Shown here one piece after another: positions 18,797-30,253 of a stretch of DNA of 64,000 nt. The notes below the pieces were generated by a model, which was given only the letters and a program-made list of their open reading frames with translations, had not been told where the DNA came from and made no database searches. The DNA lies in NCBI RefSeq assembly GCF_030131845.1, contig NZ_JASKYM010000003.1, positions 62,001 to 126,000 on the forward strand. Reading direction: 5' to 3'. This DNA comes from Romboutsia sedimentorum (GTDB taxonomy: Bacteria; Bacillota; Clostridia; Peptostreptococcales; Peptostreptococcaceae). A program made the position numbers and the translations under genes. Position 1 is the stretch's first letter, and every line of letters starts with the position of its first letter.

Positions 18797-19474
18797 TTAT
18801 TTACTTAATAATTTTAATTTTTCAAGATCTATTATTTTTATATTTCCTCTTGAAACTTCGACTATCTGGTCATTTTCAAATTTCTTAAGCATACGGCTTA
18901 TAACTTCTCTAGCAGAACCTAAATTATTAGCAATAGCATCATGCGTCATATTAATATTTATAGAATCATTTAAATAATATTGATTTATTAAAAAACTAGC
19001 CAATCTATTGTCTAAATTAAAAAATACTACTTGTTCAAGTACCCACATAATTTCAGATAGCTTGTCTTGAGTTAAAGTAAGCAAGAAGTTTTGAATGCTA
19101 ATGTTTTTATTAGAAAGTTCTTTAAAAAACTTACTATCAATTACGATAACAGTACAATCTTTTTCTGCTTGAAGATTTATGTCATAAGCAAGATTTTGAT
19201 ATACGCATGATGATGATAGCATACAAATATCACGCTCAAATAACCTGAAAAGTGTAATTTCTTTTCCAAAGTTTGAAGACATAAAGCTTCTAAGTTGCCC
19301 ACTTAAAACTAATACAATTCCAGTGCACGTTGAATTTTTGGAATGAACTAGTTCGCCCTTACTATATTTTTGTATATAACTTGCAGAAATAAGGTCTTTG
19401 AGTTCATCTTCAGATAAATCATTGAAAAATGGCAAGTTATCTTTAAAATAAAATTCTGTATTTAAATAAGTCAT
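18797..19474 (-). CDS. Crp/Fnr family transcriptional regulator
   Basis: A 225-residue protein with an N-terminal cyclic-nucleotide-binding fold (YSKGELVHSKNSTCTGIVLVLSGQLRSF) and a C-terminal winged helix with MTHDAIANNLGSAREVISRMLKKFE, the Crp/Fnr recognition helix. No N-terminal cysteine cluster is present, so it is not a classical Fe-S FNR. It follows a rhodanese gene by 75 bases and is divergent from a large sulfur-handling flavoprotein, which suggests control of sulfide or redox stress genes. The effector is unknown. Confidence 0.88.
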   Translation of the reverse strand: MTYLNTEFYFKDNLPFFNDLSEDELKDLISASYIQKYSKGELVHSKNSTCTGIVLVLSGQLRSFMSSNFGKEITLFRLFERDICMLSSSCVYQNLAYDINLQAEKDCTVIVIDSKFFKELSNKNISIQNFLLTLTQDKLSEIMWVLEQVVFFNLDNRLASFLINQYYLNDSININMTHDAIANNLGSAREVISRMLKKFENDQIVEVSRGNIKIIDLEKLKLLSK

Positions 19475-19549
19475 ACAATCACATCCTAAGTTAATTACTT
19501 TATTTATATTGTAAACTTAAAATTATTTTTTTTATATAGAATAAATGAT

Positions 19550-19891
19550 TTATTTTTTCTTTGATATATAACTAGATATTCCACCTTTTAGGTTATAAAT
19601 ATTATTAAATTCATTTTTAGATAATATTTTTGAAGCTGAGTAACTTCTAGCACCTGAAGCACAATATACAATTATTTTAGAATCTTTATATAAATCTAAG
19701 GTATCTAATCTAGACTTTAATTCATGCACAGGTATATTTTTAGATTTTGGAATATGGAAAGAATTATATTCACCAACACTTCTCACATCTAATATTAATA
19801 CATTTTTATTATTCTTTAAAATTGAATTTAGCTCTAATCCATCAATATCTTCGTGTTTGCTGCTTTGGAAAAGTTGTGATAAAAAACTCAT
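19550..19891 (-). CDS. Rhodanese-like domain protein
   Basis: A 113-residue single-domain rhodanese, predicted to move sulfane sulfur through a cysteine persulfide. The domain starts with LILDVRSVGEYNSFHIPKSKNIP. The active-site loop is VYCASGARSYSAS, so the catalytic Cys is present. It starts at ATG after AAAGGAG on the minus strand and is the first gene of a pair with the Crp/Fnr regulator. It faces away from the four-domain flavoprotein, which has its own rhodanese domain. Confidence 0.9.
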   Translation of the reverse strand: MSFLSQLFQSSKHEDIDGLELNSILKNNKNVLILDVRSVGEYNSFHIPKSKNIPVHELKSRLDTLDLYKDSKIIVYCASGARSYSASKILSKNEFNNIYNLKGGISSYISKKK

Positions 19892-19968
19892 ATTATTTTC
19901 TCCTTTTAATTATATATTTTGTTCATATTTCTATGTTTTTATTATAAATTAAAAAATAAAAATGATAT

Positions 19969-19981
19969 GTGACTAAGTTAC
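19969..19981. promoter_or_regulatory. Imperfect palindrome, possible Crp/Fnr-type operator
   Basis: GTGACTAAGTTAC is a 5-3-5 near-palindrome (GTRAC/GTTAC) in the divergent region between the rhodanese-crp pair and the flavoprotein gene. The core TAACTTAG on the opposite strand recurs just upstream of the crp-like start (about 19497). Regulation by the neighbouring Crp/Fnr protein is a guess from position. Confidence 0.3.
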
Positions 19982-20071
19982 TGAATAAAAAATGAGTTTA
20001 GCGTATAATAAAAATATGTTAAAAAAATATCGAATTTAGTAATCTACACTATATAAAAAGGAGATAATTTT

Positions 20072-22555
20072 ATGAATAAAAAAATTATTATAGTAGGTGG
20101 AGTTGCAGGTGGAGCGTCAGCCGCTACGAGATTAAGACGTTTAGATGAGAATGCTCAAATTGTAATGTTTGAAAAGGGTGAATATATATCATTTGCAAAT
20201 TGTGGTCTTCCATATTATATAGGGGGGACTATAAATGAAAGAGAAAAATTAATAGTTCAAACTGTAGAAGCTATGAGTTCAAAATTTAATTTAGACATAA
20301 GAAACTTAAGTGAAGTTGTAAATATAGATAAAGAAAATAAAAAAGTAAGTGTAAAAAATCATAAAACAGGTGAAACTTACGAGGAAAGTTATGATGTATT
20401 AGTGCTTTCTCCAGGGGCAAATCCTATAAAGCCACCTATTAAAGGGATAAATGAATGTGACAATTTATTTACACTTAGAAATATACCAGATACAGATAAA
20501 ATTAAATCATATGTAGAAGAAAATAAACCAAAGCATGCAGTAGTTATTGGTGGAGGATTTATAGGTCTTGAAATGGCAGAAAATCTTCATGATCTTGGAA
20601 TAAAGCTTACATTAGTAGAAGCAGGAGATCAAGTTATGGCTCCGCTAGATATAGAAATGGTAAGTATTATACATGAACATTTAATAGATAAAAATGTAGA
20701 ATTAATTTTAAAAGATGGTGTAAAGTCATTTAGTAGTAATGGTAAAAAAGTAATATTATCTAGTGGAAAACAAATAGAAACAGACATGATAATATTATCT
20801 ATTGGAGTTAAGCCAGAAACTACGATAGCAAAAGAAGCAGGGCTTAAATTAAATGAAAGAGGAGCCATAGTAGTTAATGATCATATGAAAACTTCAGATG
20901 ACAGCATATATGCACTTGGAGATGCAATAGAAGTAATGGACTTTGTAAACAAGAAGCCTACAATGATACCACTTGCTTGGCCTGCAAATAGACAAGGAAG
21001 ATTAGTTGCTGATAATATATGCGGAAAAGATGTAGCTTATAAAGGTACATTAGGTTCATCAGTAGCTAAAGTATTTGATTATACAGTAGCAACTACTGGA
21101 AATAATGAGAAAATACTAAAAAGACTAGGTATAGATTATGAAGTTGTTCATATACATCCAGGTTCACATGCAGGATATTATCCAGGGGCATTTCCAATAT
21201 CTATTAAGATGACTTTTGATCCTAATAGTGGGAAAATATTTGGAGCTCAAGGAGTAGGTATAGATGGAGTTGAAAAACGTATAGATGTATTGGCTACAGC
21301 TATAAAAGGTGGTCTTAATGTATTTGATTTACAGGATGTGGAGACTTGCTATGCACCTCCATATAATTCAGCTAAAGACCCTGTCAATATGTTGGGATAC
21401 TATGCATCTAACATTATAGACGGAATAGTAGATATTGTACAATGGAGTGAAATTGATAACATATTAGAATCTGGTGGAGTAATAATAGATGTACGAGAAG
21501 AATTTGAAATAGTAACAGGACAAATACCTAATTCAATTCATATACCACTAGGTCAATTAAGAGATAGATTAGATGAAGTTCCAAAAGATAAAAAAATATA
21601 TGCTACTTGTCAAGTTGGACTTAGAGGATATATTGCTTGTAGAATACTAGAGCAGCACAAAATTAAGTGCACCAATATAGATGGAGGAGTAAAAACTTAT
21701 CTAACTGTAAAAAGAGCAGAAGAAAGTATTTGTAAGCAAAGTGAAAAAATAAATATAAATAGCGAGGAAACTAAGATGGATATGGAAAACTTAGATATAA
21801 CGCAAATAAACGCAAATGTTACATTAGATGCTTGTGGACTTCAATGTCCAGGTCCAATAAGAAGGGTCTTTGAAGAAATAAATAAAATGCAAGAAGGACA
21901 AATATTAGAAGTTAGAGCAAGTGATCCAGGATTTAGTAAAGATATACAATCTTGGTGTGAAAAAACAAGAAACACATTAGTAAAAGCTGAATTTGATAAA
22001 TCTAAAAAAGCATTTGTTGCATATATCAAAAAAGGAAATACTGTATTAAATGTAAACCCATCTTGTAGTATAAGTCAAAATGGCAAAAATGGAGCTACAT
22101 TAGTAGTATTTAGTGGAGATTTAGACAAAGCAATAGCATCATTTATAATTGCAACTGGAGCAGCATCTATGGGAAAAGAAGTAACAATGTTTTTCACATT
22201 CTGGGGGCTTAATATATTAAAAAGAAAAGATAAGCCAAATGTATCAAAAGATACTATGGAAAAAATGTTTGATGTTATGTTACCATCTCATACAGGAAAA
22301 TTACCATTATCTCAAATGAATATGGGTGGAATGGGTCCTAAAATGATAAACCAAATAATGAAAAAACACAATGTTGATGATTTAGATACTTTAATAAAAA
22401 ATGCTATGGATATGGGTGTTAAAGTTGTAGCATGTGCTATGAGTATGGATTTAATGGGTATAAAGGCAGAAGAATTTATAGATGGAGTTGATTTAGGTGG
22501 AGTAGCTTCATATTTAGGTGCTACTGAAGATTCTGGATTAAACTTATTTGTATAA
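20072..22555 (+). CDS. CoA-disulfide/persulfide reductase fused to rhodanese, TusA and DsrE-like domains
   Basis: This 827-residue fusion has four sulfur modules. Residues 1-~445 are a CoA-disulfide-reductase-type flavoprotein: FAD motif IIVGGVAGGASAATRL and active Cys44 in FANCGLPY. A rhodanese domain spans ~450-560, with catalytic Cys near 513 in ATCQVGLRG. A TusA domain spans ~580-655, with the CPxP motif in ACGLQCPGP. A DsrE-like domain fills ~670-827, with a conserved Cys in VVACAMSMDLMG. All modules carry their cysteines, so it probably reduces persulfides with NAD(P)H and relays sulfur internally. It is divergent from a rhodanese-crp pair and upstream of thioredoxin. The exact substrate is unknown. 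Confidence 0.88.
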   Translation: MNKKIIIVGGVAGGASAATRLRRLDENAQIVMFEKGEYISFANCGLPYYIGGTINEREKLIVQTVEAMSSKFNLDIRNLSEVVNIDKENKKVSVKNHKTGETYEESYDVLVLSPGANPIKPPIKGINECDNLFTLRNIPDTDKIKSYVEENKPKHAVVIGGGFIGLEMAENLHDLGIKLTLVEAGDQVMAPLDIEMVSIIHEHLIDKNVELILKDGVKSFSSNGKKVILSSGKQIETDMIILSIGVKPETTIAKEAGLKLNERGAIVVNDHMKTSDDSIYALGDAIEVMDFVNKKPTMIPLAWPANRQGRLVADNICGKDVAYKGTLGSSVAKVFDYTVATTGNNEKILKRLGIDYEVVHIHPGSHAGYYPGAFPISIKMTFDPNSGKIFGAQGVGIDGVEKRIDVLATAIKGGLNVFDLQDVETCYAPPYNSAKDPVNMLGYYASNIIDGIVDIVQWSEIDNILESGGVIIDVREEFEIVTGQIPNSIHIPLGQLRDRLDEVPKDKKIYATCQVGLRGYIACRILEQHKIKCTNIDGGVKTYLTVKRAEESICKQSEKININSEETKMDMENLDITQINANVTLDACGLQCPGPIRRVFEEINKMQEGQILEVRASDPGFSKDIQSWCEKTRNTLVKAEFDKSKKAFVAYIKKGNTVLNVNPSCSISQNGKNGATLVVFSGDLDKAIASFIIATGAASMGKEVTMFFTFWGLNILKRKDKPNVSKDTMEKMFDVMLPSHTGKLPLSQMNMGGMGPKMINQIMKKHNVDDLDTLIKNAMDMGVKVVACAMSMDLMGIKAEEFIDGVDLGGVASYLGATEDSGLNLFV

Positions 22556-22576
22556 TTAAATATAAAATATATTTTT

Positions 22577-22617
22577 AAAGAAAATTATCTGTGATAATAT
22601 CACAGATAATTTTCTTT
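22577..22617. terminator. Rho-independent terminator
   Basis: AAAGAAAATTATCTGTGAT pairs perfectly with ATCACAGATAATTTTCTTT with a 3-base loop. Confidence 0.85.
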
Positions 22618-22671
22618 ATTTGTTATAAACTATAAACATAATAAAAAAACAAAATCATGGAGGATACATAA

Positions 22672-22986
22672 ATGGCACAAATACTTAATAGTGATAACTT
22701 TACTAAGGAAATAGAAAAAAATGAGGTTACAGTAGTTGATTTTTTTGCAACTTGGTGTGGACCTTGTAAAATGTTAGCACCTGTGTTTGAAGAATTAGGC
22801 AATGAAATGAAAGAGAAAGCTAATTTTTTCAAAGTGAATATAGATAAAAGTTTAGAAATTGCACAACAATATGGAATAAACACAGTACCAACTATGTTAG
22901 TATTTAAAAATGGTAAGGTAGTTGATAAATTAGTAGGATTTGTTCCTAAAGAAAATATAAGAAGTAAAGTAGAAAACCAAATATAA
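22672..22986 (+). CDS. trxA: Thioredoxin
   Basis: This 104-residue thioredoxin has the classic active site WCGPC (28-32) and the cis-Pro loop NTVPTMLVF. Size and sequence fit a general cytosolic disulfide reductant. It starts at ATG after GGAGG. Position between the four-domain sulfur protein and the C_GCAxxG protein suggests it may serve local persulfide reduction as well as general thiol redox. No thioredoxin reductase gene is adjacent. Confidence 0.95.
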   Translation: MAQILNSDNFTKEIEKNEVTVVDFFATWCGPCKMLAPVFEELGNEMKEKANFFKVNIDKSLEIAQQYGINTVPTMLVFKNGKVVDKLVGFVPKENIRSKVENQI

Positions 22987-23053
22987 TATTTAATAAAAGA
23001 GTATAATATTTAATGAGTTTAAAATATAGCTATCATAGAAAGGGTAAATAAAA

Positions 23054-23410
23054 ATGACAAAACCATCAATTTATCATAGTCAAGGATATACTTGTGCAGA
23101 ATCACTAATAAAATCTTACAACGAAGAACATAACACAGATATACCTATTTCAATAGGGAGTGGTATGGGTGTAGGAATGACTGTAGGTAGTCTGTGTGGT
23201 GCCGTAAATGCCGCAGTTGTTGTAATAGGATATTTAAAAGGTAGAGACAGTAAGTTAGAACAAAATGATGCAAGACAATATTCAAGAGCGTTAATGACTA
23301 AGGTCAAAGACAAATATAATACAGAAATATGTTCAGAATTAAAAAGAAATAAAGTAGGATGTGATGAAATAATAGATTTCACATATGATGCTTTAAATGA
23401 AATAATATAA
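23054..23410 (+). CDS. C_GCAxxG_C_C family redox-type protein
   Basis: A 118-residue protein with the cysteine pattern of the C_GCAxxG_C_C family: YTCAESLI near the N-terminus, GMGVGMTVGSLCGAVNAA in the middle, and late cysteines in EICSELKR and VGCDEI. Such proteins may bind a metal or cluster and often neighbour redox genes. No activity is established for the family. It follows trxA by about 70 bases with its own AAAGGG ribosome site and ends the sulfur/redox block. Confidence 0.85.
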   Translation: MTKPSIYHSQGYTCAESLIKSYNEEHNTDIPISIGSGMGVGMTVGSLCGAVNAAVVVIGYLKGRDSKLEQNDARQYSRALMTKVKDKYNTEICSELKRNKVGCDEIIDFTYDALNEII

Positions 23411-23432
23411 AAAATTAATATGCAATTTTTAA

Positions 23433-23474
23433 AAAAGCATTCTATTAAAAATACTTAGTAGAATGCTTTTTATT
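23433..23474 (+). terminator. Rho-independent terminator
   Basis: AAAAGCATTCTA pairs with TAGAATGCTTTT around a 14-base loop, followed by TTATTTT. Confidence 0.8.
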
Positions 23475-23553
23475 TTAATAAAATAAAGTAAAATTCATTT
23501 TTTATTTATTAAAAAAGAAATATAAAAATAAAGTAATAAACAATGAAAACTAA

Positions 23554-25023
<1,470 letters not shown>

Positions 25024-25046
25024 ATAATATTTAAGGTATAACACAT

Positions 25047-25081
25047 AAAAGGAGCATTCTATAAAGAATAGCTCCTTTTTT
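25047..25081 (+). terminator. Rho-independent terminator after gdhA
   Basis: AAAAGGAGC-ATTCT pairs with AGAAT-A-GCTCCTTTT and is followed by TTTTTT. Confidence 0.8.
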
Positions 25082-25179
25082 GATATAAAAATATATAAAT
25101 ACTCTCGACAAAATCTATATTTATATAGATAATATAAAGATAGAAATAATAAACGTTTTAAAAAATCAGGAGGCAAATT

Positions 25180-26058
25180 TTGAAGCTAGAAAAAATGGGA
25201 ATGAGAACTATAAAAACAGGTATAGCAGTAGTACTTTGTACAATAGCAGGAGGATATCTAGTTGAAAATCCATTCTACTCAGCCACTGCATGTATAATAT
25301 CTATGCAAGATACAGTAAAAGGATCTATGAATTCAGGATTAAATAGAATAAAAGGAACTATTTTAGGCGGAATAATAGGATATTTAGTAGTACTGATTGA
25401 ACCAGGTAATGCTATATTATGTGGTTTAGGTGTAATGTCTACCATATATGTTTGCAACACTCTTAAGATAAACAAAGGAGTTGTAGTTGCATGTGTAACA
25501 TTTTTATCTATACATCTAGGAATTACAGACTCTAATCCAGCGCAATATTCTTTCTTTAGGGTAATGGATACATCTATAGGTGTTGTAATCGGAGTATTTA
25601 TAAATTATATATTAGCTAGACCTAATTATTTAGACAGTACTATAAATGAAATTAAAGAAATGGAAAAAATAACTGCTGAATTTATAGAATCGAAGATAAT
25701 AAACAAAGAAGGTTTTAATATAACTAAAATTGAAAAAGAAGTAAAAAAGGTAGAAAGTATATATTCTAAATTATTAGATGAACTAGGATACAGTAGAGGA
25801 AATATAAATATGGAAAAATTAGAAGAAACAGTAGATATATGCAGAGGAATATATTTCCATATGCAATCAATTGAATTACTAGAAACGAAATTATACTTAA
25901 ATAAATCTAATTATGAAAATATAAAAAAATTACATCAATTTAATGAAATTGCATGGGATTTAGATGAAAATAAAAGTCCTGTATTTAATTATCATCTAAG
26001 CAAAATAATAGAAGAAGTAAAATTGCTTAATGAAATGAATGATAAATCTGAAAATTAA
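25180..26058 (+). CDS. Aromatic acid exporter family protein (FUSC-like membrane protein)
   Basis: This 292-residue protein has four to five hydrophobic segments in its first ~150 residues. It begins MGMRTIKTGIAVVLCTIAGG and continues with SMNSGLNRIKGTILGGIIGY, a pattern of the aromatic acid exporter / DUF939 family. Residues ~165-292 are a soluble, charged helical domain. The start is TTG after CAGGAGG. Transport of aromatic acids is a family-based guess. The gene stands alone between two terminators. Confidence 0.82.
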   Translation: MKLEKMGMRTIKTGIAVVLCTIAGGYLVENPFYSATACIISMQDTVKGSMNSGLNRIKGTILGGIIGYLVVLIEPGNAILCGLGVMSTIYVCNTLKINKGVVVACVTFLSIHLGITDSNPAQYSFFRVMDTSIGVVIGVFINYILARPNYLDSTINEIKEMEKITAEFIESKIINKEGFNITKIEKEVKKVESIYSKLLDELGYSRGNINMEKLEETVDICRGIYFHMQSIELLETKLYLNKSNYENIKKLHQFNEIAWDLDENKSPVFNYHLSKIIEEVKLLNEMNDKSEN

Positions 26059-26072
26059 AATAGATATAGAGT

Positions 26073-26116
26073 AATACCTCTTTAGAACCTTTATGGTACT
26101 AAAGAGGTATTTTTTA
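26073..26116 (+). terminator. Rho-independent terminator
   Basis: AATACCTCTTTAG pairs with CTAAAGAGGTATT and is followed by TTTTATT. Confidence 0.8.
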
Positions 26117-26293
26117 TTGCGAAAATTGTTGTGAAAAAAGATTATAGTATTATAAAAAAATTTGAAGGTAGCAAAGAATATGAATGTTTAATTAAGGATA
26201 AGCATATTAATTGTAATGAGTAAAACATTTTAGTTCATGTTTGAGTTATAAAATATAAAATACAGTTTAAGGTAAGATAGGGGGATAAGTAAC

Positions 26294-27076
26294 ATGAAAA
26301 GATCTAACAAAGGCATTATTATGTTTTTTGCTGCAATATCATTAATTATGATTGTATTAGGGACATGTTTTGTGTTTAAAGATAGTATAAGTAAGCTTGA
26401 TAGTCCTAAAGAGGGGAATGAGATTTCAGATACCGCAAAAAAACCTGTAGAAAAACCTAAAAAAACAACTTCCAATTCGGGAAAAGTTGCATATATAACT
26501 ATAGACGATGGACCTTCAAAATATACAAATCGAATATTAGATATATTAGATACTAATGGTGTAAAAGCAACATTTTTCATGATTGATGGTAATATGAAAA
26601 AATACCCAGATGAAGTAAAAAGAGTACAAGAAGAAGGGCATAGCGTTGGATTTCATAGTGTAACACATGAAGTTAAAGAATTATATAAGACTCCTGAAGC
26701 AACAGTAAAAGAGTTTGAAACTTGCCAAGAAACATTCTTAGACTTAACTGGAGAAGTGTCTAATTTAATAAGGGTACCGTATGGAAGCAAACCTTATATG
26801 CCAGAAAAATCTCATGAAGCATTAGCTAAAAATGGATACATAATGTGGGATTGGAATTTAGATACACAGGATTGGAAGGGAACTACTGATAATATAGTAA
26901 GCAACGTATTATATTATGGAAGAGATAATCCAAACTTAGTAGTATTAATACATGAAAAGGAACAAACTGTTGAGGCTCTAGATAGTATGATAAAAGTTTT
27001 AAAAGAAAGAGATTATAATATAGTTCCAATAAGTGAAGATGTTAAAGCCTTAAATTTCTGGGATAAGAGTATATAA
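26294..27076 (+). CDS. Polysaccharide deacetylase family protein, membrane-anchored
   Basis: A 260-residue protein with an N-terminal membrane anchor (8-28), a charged linker, and a NodB domain from about 65. The metal and catalytic motifs are intact: TIDDGPS (69-75, base and metal Asp), HSVTH (His121, His125) and RVPYGSKP. It probably removes acetyl groups from cell-wall glycan outside the cell. It starts at ATG after AGGGGGA. A second deacetylase, PdaB-like, occurs near 44 kb with a different active-site motif, so the two are not duplicates. Confidence 0.9.
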   Translation: MKRSNKGIIMFFAAISLIMIVLGTCFVFKDSISKLDSPKEGNEISDTAKKPVEKPKKTTSNSGKVAYITIDDGPSKYTNRILDILDTNGVKATFFMIDGNMKKYPDEVKRVQEEGHSVGFHSVTHEVKELYKTPEATVKEFETCQETFLDLTGEVSNLIRVPYGSKPYMPEKSHEALAKNGYIMWDWNLDTQDWKGTTDNIVSNVLYYGRDNPNLVVLIHEKEQTVEALDSMIKVLKERDYNIVPISEDVKALNFWDKSI

Positions 27077-27161
27077 TTTGCTTAATTCATTTATTATTAA
27101 GACATTAATAATTTGAATATAAGTAACAAAAATTAAAATAATGAATATACTATATAAATAA

Positions 27162-27191
27162 TTGACAATAATAATAGTAATTAGATATAAT
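27162..27191 (+). promoter_or_regulatory. SigA-type promoter of the valS T-box transcript
   Basis: TTGACA (27162-27167) and TATAAT (27186-27191) are separated by 18 bases. Transcription would start about 10-20 bases before the T-box leader begins. Confidence 0.8.
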
Positions 27192-27209
27192 TAAATAATA
27201 AGTTAAAAT

Positions 27210-27468
27210 ATAAACTGTGATGAAGAGGAGTATGTAAGTACTACTAAAAGAGAGGAAGACTCATAGGCTGAAAGGTCTTCTTGGTATAGGTTTACAGAAT
27301 GTAGCTTCGGAGTTTTTAAGCTGAAATAATAGTAGGTTTAGACGGTTGGAATCGTTAAATTCTATTGAGAGCCATAATTATAGTTAGTTATAATGTATAT
27401 TTAATTATGGAATTAAGGTGGTAACGCGAGCTTTTCGTCCTTATTTATAGGATGAAGGGCTCTTTTTA
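27210..27468 (+). promoter_or_regulatory. T-box leader of valS, specifier GUA (valine)
   Basis: A tRNA-sensing leader. Stem I lower pairing is GAAG (27222-27225) with CTTC (27305-27308). The loop-E AGTA (27229-27232) faces GAAT, followed by the specifier GTA at 27301-27303. Next pairing is TGTAA (27233-27237) with TTACA (27292-27296). The apical region contains AGAGAGG and GGCTGAAAG. The antiterminator T-box reads AAGGTGGTAACGCG (27415-27428). The terminator is GAGCTTTTCGTCC with GGATGAAGGGCTC, then TTTTT. Uncharged tRNA-Val should allow readthrough. Confidence 0.93.
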
Positions 27469-27510
27469 TATTAAACAGGAAAAATTAACTATATAAAAGG
27501 AGGAAACAAA

Positions 27511-30174
27511 ATGGAAAACACTAATTTATCAAAAACTTATAATCCTAAAGATTTCGAATCAAGATTATATTCAAAGTGGTTAGAAGATGGACTTTTTAAA
27601 TCGAAACCAAATCCAGACAAGAAGCCTTTTACAATAATGCTTCCACCACCTAACATAACAGGGCAATTACACATGGGTCATGCACTTGACCATACATTAC
27701 AAGATATACTTGTAAGATGGAAAAGAATGGACGGGTACGAAACATTATGGCAACCAGGAACTGACCATGCGTCTATAGCAACAGAGGTTAAAGTTGTTGA
27801 GAGAATAAAAGAACAAGAAGGAAAAACTAAGTACGAGTTAGGAAGAGAAGAATTCTTAAACAGAGCTATGGACTGGAGAAATGAATTTGGTAGAAAGATA
27901 GTAGACCAAATGAAACAGTTAGGAGATTCTTGTGATTGGGATAGAGAAAGATTTACAATGGATGAAGGATGTAACGAATCAGTTACAGAATTTTTCGTAA
28001 AATTATATGAACAAGGTCAAATATACAGAGGAAACAGAATAATAAACTGGTGTCCAGATTGTAAGACTACTTTATCAGATGCAGAAGTTGAACATGAAGA
28101 GCATGATGGAAAATTCTATCACATAAAATATCCACTAAAGGATAGTAATGACTTCTTAGAAATAGCTACAACTAGACCTGAAACAATGCTAGGGGATAGT
28201 GGAATAGCTGTAAATCCAGAAGATGAAAGATATAAGCATTTAGTAGGAAAGCATGCAATACTTCCTATGACAGATAGAGAACTTATAATAGTTGCTGATG
28301 ATTATGTTGACTTAGAGTTCGGTACTGGTGCAGTTAAAATGACTCCAGCACATGACCCTAATGATTTTGAGGTAGGTAAAAGACATAACCTTGAGAAGAT
28401 AAACGTAATGAACGAAGACGGTACTATGAATAAGTTAGCTGGAAAATACGAAGGTATGGACAGATATGAATGTAGAAAGCAACTTATAGCTGACTTAGAT
28501 GAAGCAGGATTTATGATAGCAATAAAAGACCACAACCACAATGTAGGTTCTTGTTATAGATGTAGAACTGTAGTTGAACCAAGATTATCAGATCAATGGT
28601 TTGTTAAAATGGACGAGTTAGCTAAGCCTGCACTAGATATGCTAAAGAACAAAGACTTAGAATTTGTACCAGATAAATTTGATAAAACTTACTCACAATG
28701 GTTAGAAAATATAAGAGACTGGTGTATATCAAGACAGTTATGGTGGGGTCATCAAATACCAGCTTATTACTGTCAAGAATGTGGAGAAGTAGTAGTATCA
28801 AAAGAAATGCCTACAGCTTGTAAATGTGGACACACTCACTTTAAACAAGATGAAGACGTACTTGATACTTGGTTCTCTTCTGCATTATGGCCTTTCTCAA
28901 CTTTAGGATGGCCAAACGAAACAGAAGACTTAAATTACTATTATCCAACAAGTGTACTTGTTACTGGATACGATATAATATTCTTCTGGGTAGTAAGAAT
29001 GGCGTTTGCAGGTAAATTCTGTATGGGAGAAAGTCCATTTAAACATGTATTAATACATGGATTAGTTAGAGACTCAGAAGGTAGAAAAATGAGTAAATCT
29101 CTAGGTAATGGAATAGACCCATTAGAAGTAATAGACCAATACGGAGCTGATGCACTAAGATTCATGTTAGCTACTGGAAATTCCCCAGGAAATGACATGA
29201 GATTCTACATGGAAAGAGTAGAATCATCAAGAAACTTCGCAAATAAATTATGGAATGCATCAAGATTTGTATTCATGAATATAGAAGATGATATAATGGA
29301 TGGTGTTACTAGAGAATCAGTAGAAGCTAATATGACTTTAGCTGACAAATGGATAATATCAAGAGCAAACAATGTTGTTAAAGAAGTTACTGACAATATG
29401 GATAAGTTTGACTTAGGAATAGCTGCTCAAAAGATATATGACTTTGCATGGTCTGAGTACTGTGACTGGTATATAGAAATAGTTAAACCAAGATTATATT
29501 CTGAAGATAAAGAAGCTAAACAAACAGCTTTATATACATTAACATATGTATTAGAAAAAATATTAAAACTTCTTCACCCATATATGCCGTTTATAACAGA
29601 GGAAATATATACTCATCTACCAACAGTAGAAGGAAGTATAGTAGTAGCTCAGTTCCCTCATTACACAGAAGCTGATAACATGGCTAAAGAAGAAGAAATG
29701 ATGAACTTAACAATGGATGGTATAAGAAACATAAGAAATGTAAGAGCAGAAATGAATGTACCACCATCAAAGAAAGCTAAGGTTATAATAGTTCCAAGTT
29801 CTGATAAGAAAGAAGCTATAAAAGCTGGTAAAGATTACTTTGTAACATTAGCATCTGCATCAGTAGTTGAAATAGTAGAAAATGAAACGAATATACCAGA
29901 AGATGCTGTAAGTGTTGTTATAGATGGAGTTAAGATATTTATACCACTTGACGAGTTAGTTGACTTTGCTAAGGAAATAGAAAGATTAAGCAAAGAAAAA
30001 GCTAAATTAGAAGGCGAAATAAAGAGAGTTAACGGAAAACTTTCAAACCAAGGATTCTTAGCAAAAGCTCCTGATAGCTTAGTTAAAGAAGAAGAAGCAA
30101 AAAAAGAAAAGTTTGAAGAAATGATTAAGTCAGTAGTTGAAAGACTTGAAAATCTAGAAGCTAAAATGAAGTAA
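27511..30174 (+). CDS. valS: Valine--tRNA ligase
   Basis: This 887-residue class I synthetase charges tRNA-Val. It shows [14 protein letters not shown] with HMGH at 54-57, the editing domain ([17 protein letters not shown]), the KMSKS loop at 526-530 and a C-terminal coiled coil (about 815-885) specific to ValRS. These features and length separate it from IleRS. It starts at ATG after AAAGGAGG. Expression is governed by the T-box leader upstream, whose specifier GUA agrees with the enzyme's identity. Confidence 0.97.
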   Translation: MENTNLSKTYNPKDFESRLYSKWLEDGLFKSKPNPDKKPFTIMLPPPNITGQLHMGHALDHTLQDILVRWKRMDGYETLWQPGTDHASIATEVKVVERIKEQEGKTKYELGREEFLNRAMDWRNEFGRKIVDQMKQLGDSCDWDRERFTMDEGCNESVTEFFVKLYEQGQIYRGNRIINWCPDCKTTLSDAEVEHEEHDGKFYHIKYPLKDSNDFLEIATTRPETMLGDSGIAVNPEDERYKHLVGKHAILPMTDRELIIVADDYVDLEFGTGAVKMTPAHDPNDFEVGKRHNLEKINVMNEDGTMNKLAGKYEGMDRYECRKQLIADLDEAGFMIAIKDHNHNVGSCYRCRTVVEPRLSDQWFVKMDELAKPALDMLKNKDLEFVPDKFDKTYSQWLENIRDWCISRQLWWGHQIPAYYCQECGEVVVSKEMPTACKCGHTHFKQDEDVLDTWFSSALWPFSTLGWPNETEDLNYYYPTSVLVTGYDIIFFWVVRMAFAGKFCMGESPFKHVLIHGLVRDSEGRKMSKSLGNGIDPLEVIDQYGADALRFMLATGNSPGNDMRFYMERVESSRNFANKLWNASRFVFMNIEDDIMDGVTRESVEANMTLADKWIISRANNVVKEVTDNMDKFDLGIAAQKIYDFAWSEYCDWYIEIVKPRLYSEDKEAKQTALYTLTYVLEKILKLLHPYMPFITEEIYTHLPTVEGSIVVAQFPHYTEADNMAKEEEMMNLTMDGIRNIRNVRAEMNVPPSKKAKVIIVPSSDKKEAIKAGKDYFVTLASASVVEIVENETNIPEDAVSVVIDGVKIFIPLDELVDFAKEIERLSKEKAKLEGEIKRVNGKLSNQGFLAKAPDSLVKEEEAKKEKFEEMIKSVVERLENLEAKMK

Positions 30175-30181
30175 TTAATAT

Positions 30182-30230
30182 AAAAGGAACACTTGATATC
30201 ATTTAATGATTGAAAGGCGTTCCTTTTTAA
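30182..30230 (+). terminator. Rho-independent terminator after valS
   Basis: AAAAGGAAC pairs with GTTCCTTTT around a 28-base loop, followed by T/A-rich sequence. Confidence 0.7.
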
Positions 30231-30253
30231 AAAATAAATTTAGGAGGACTATA

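Noticed and set aside
30206-30253. Longer start for the PH-domain protein
   Set aside because: These codons lie across the valS terminator and the ribosome site of the ATG at 30254.
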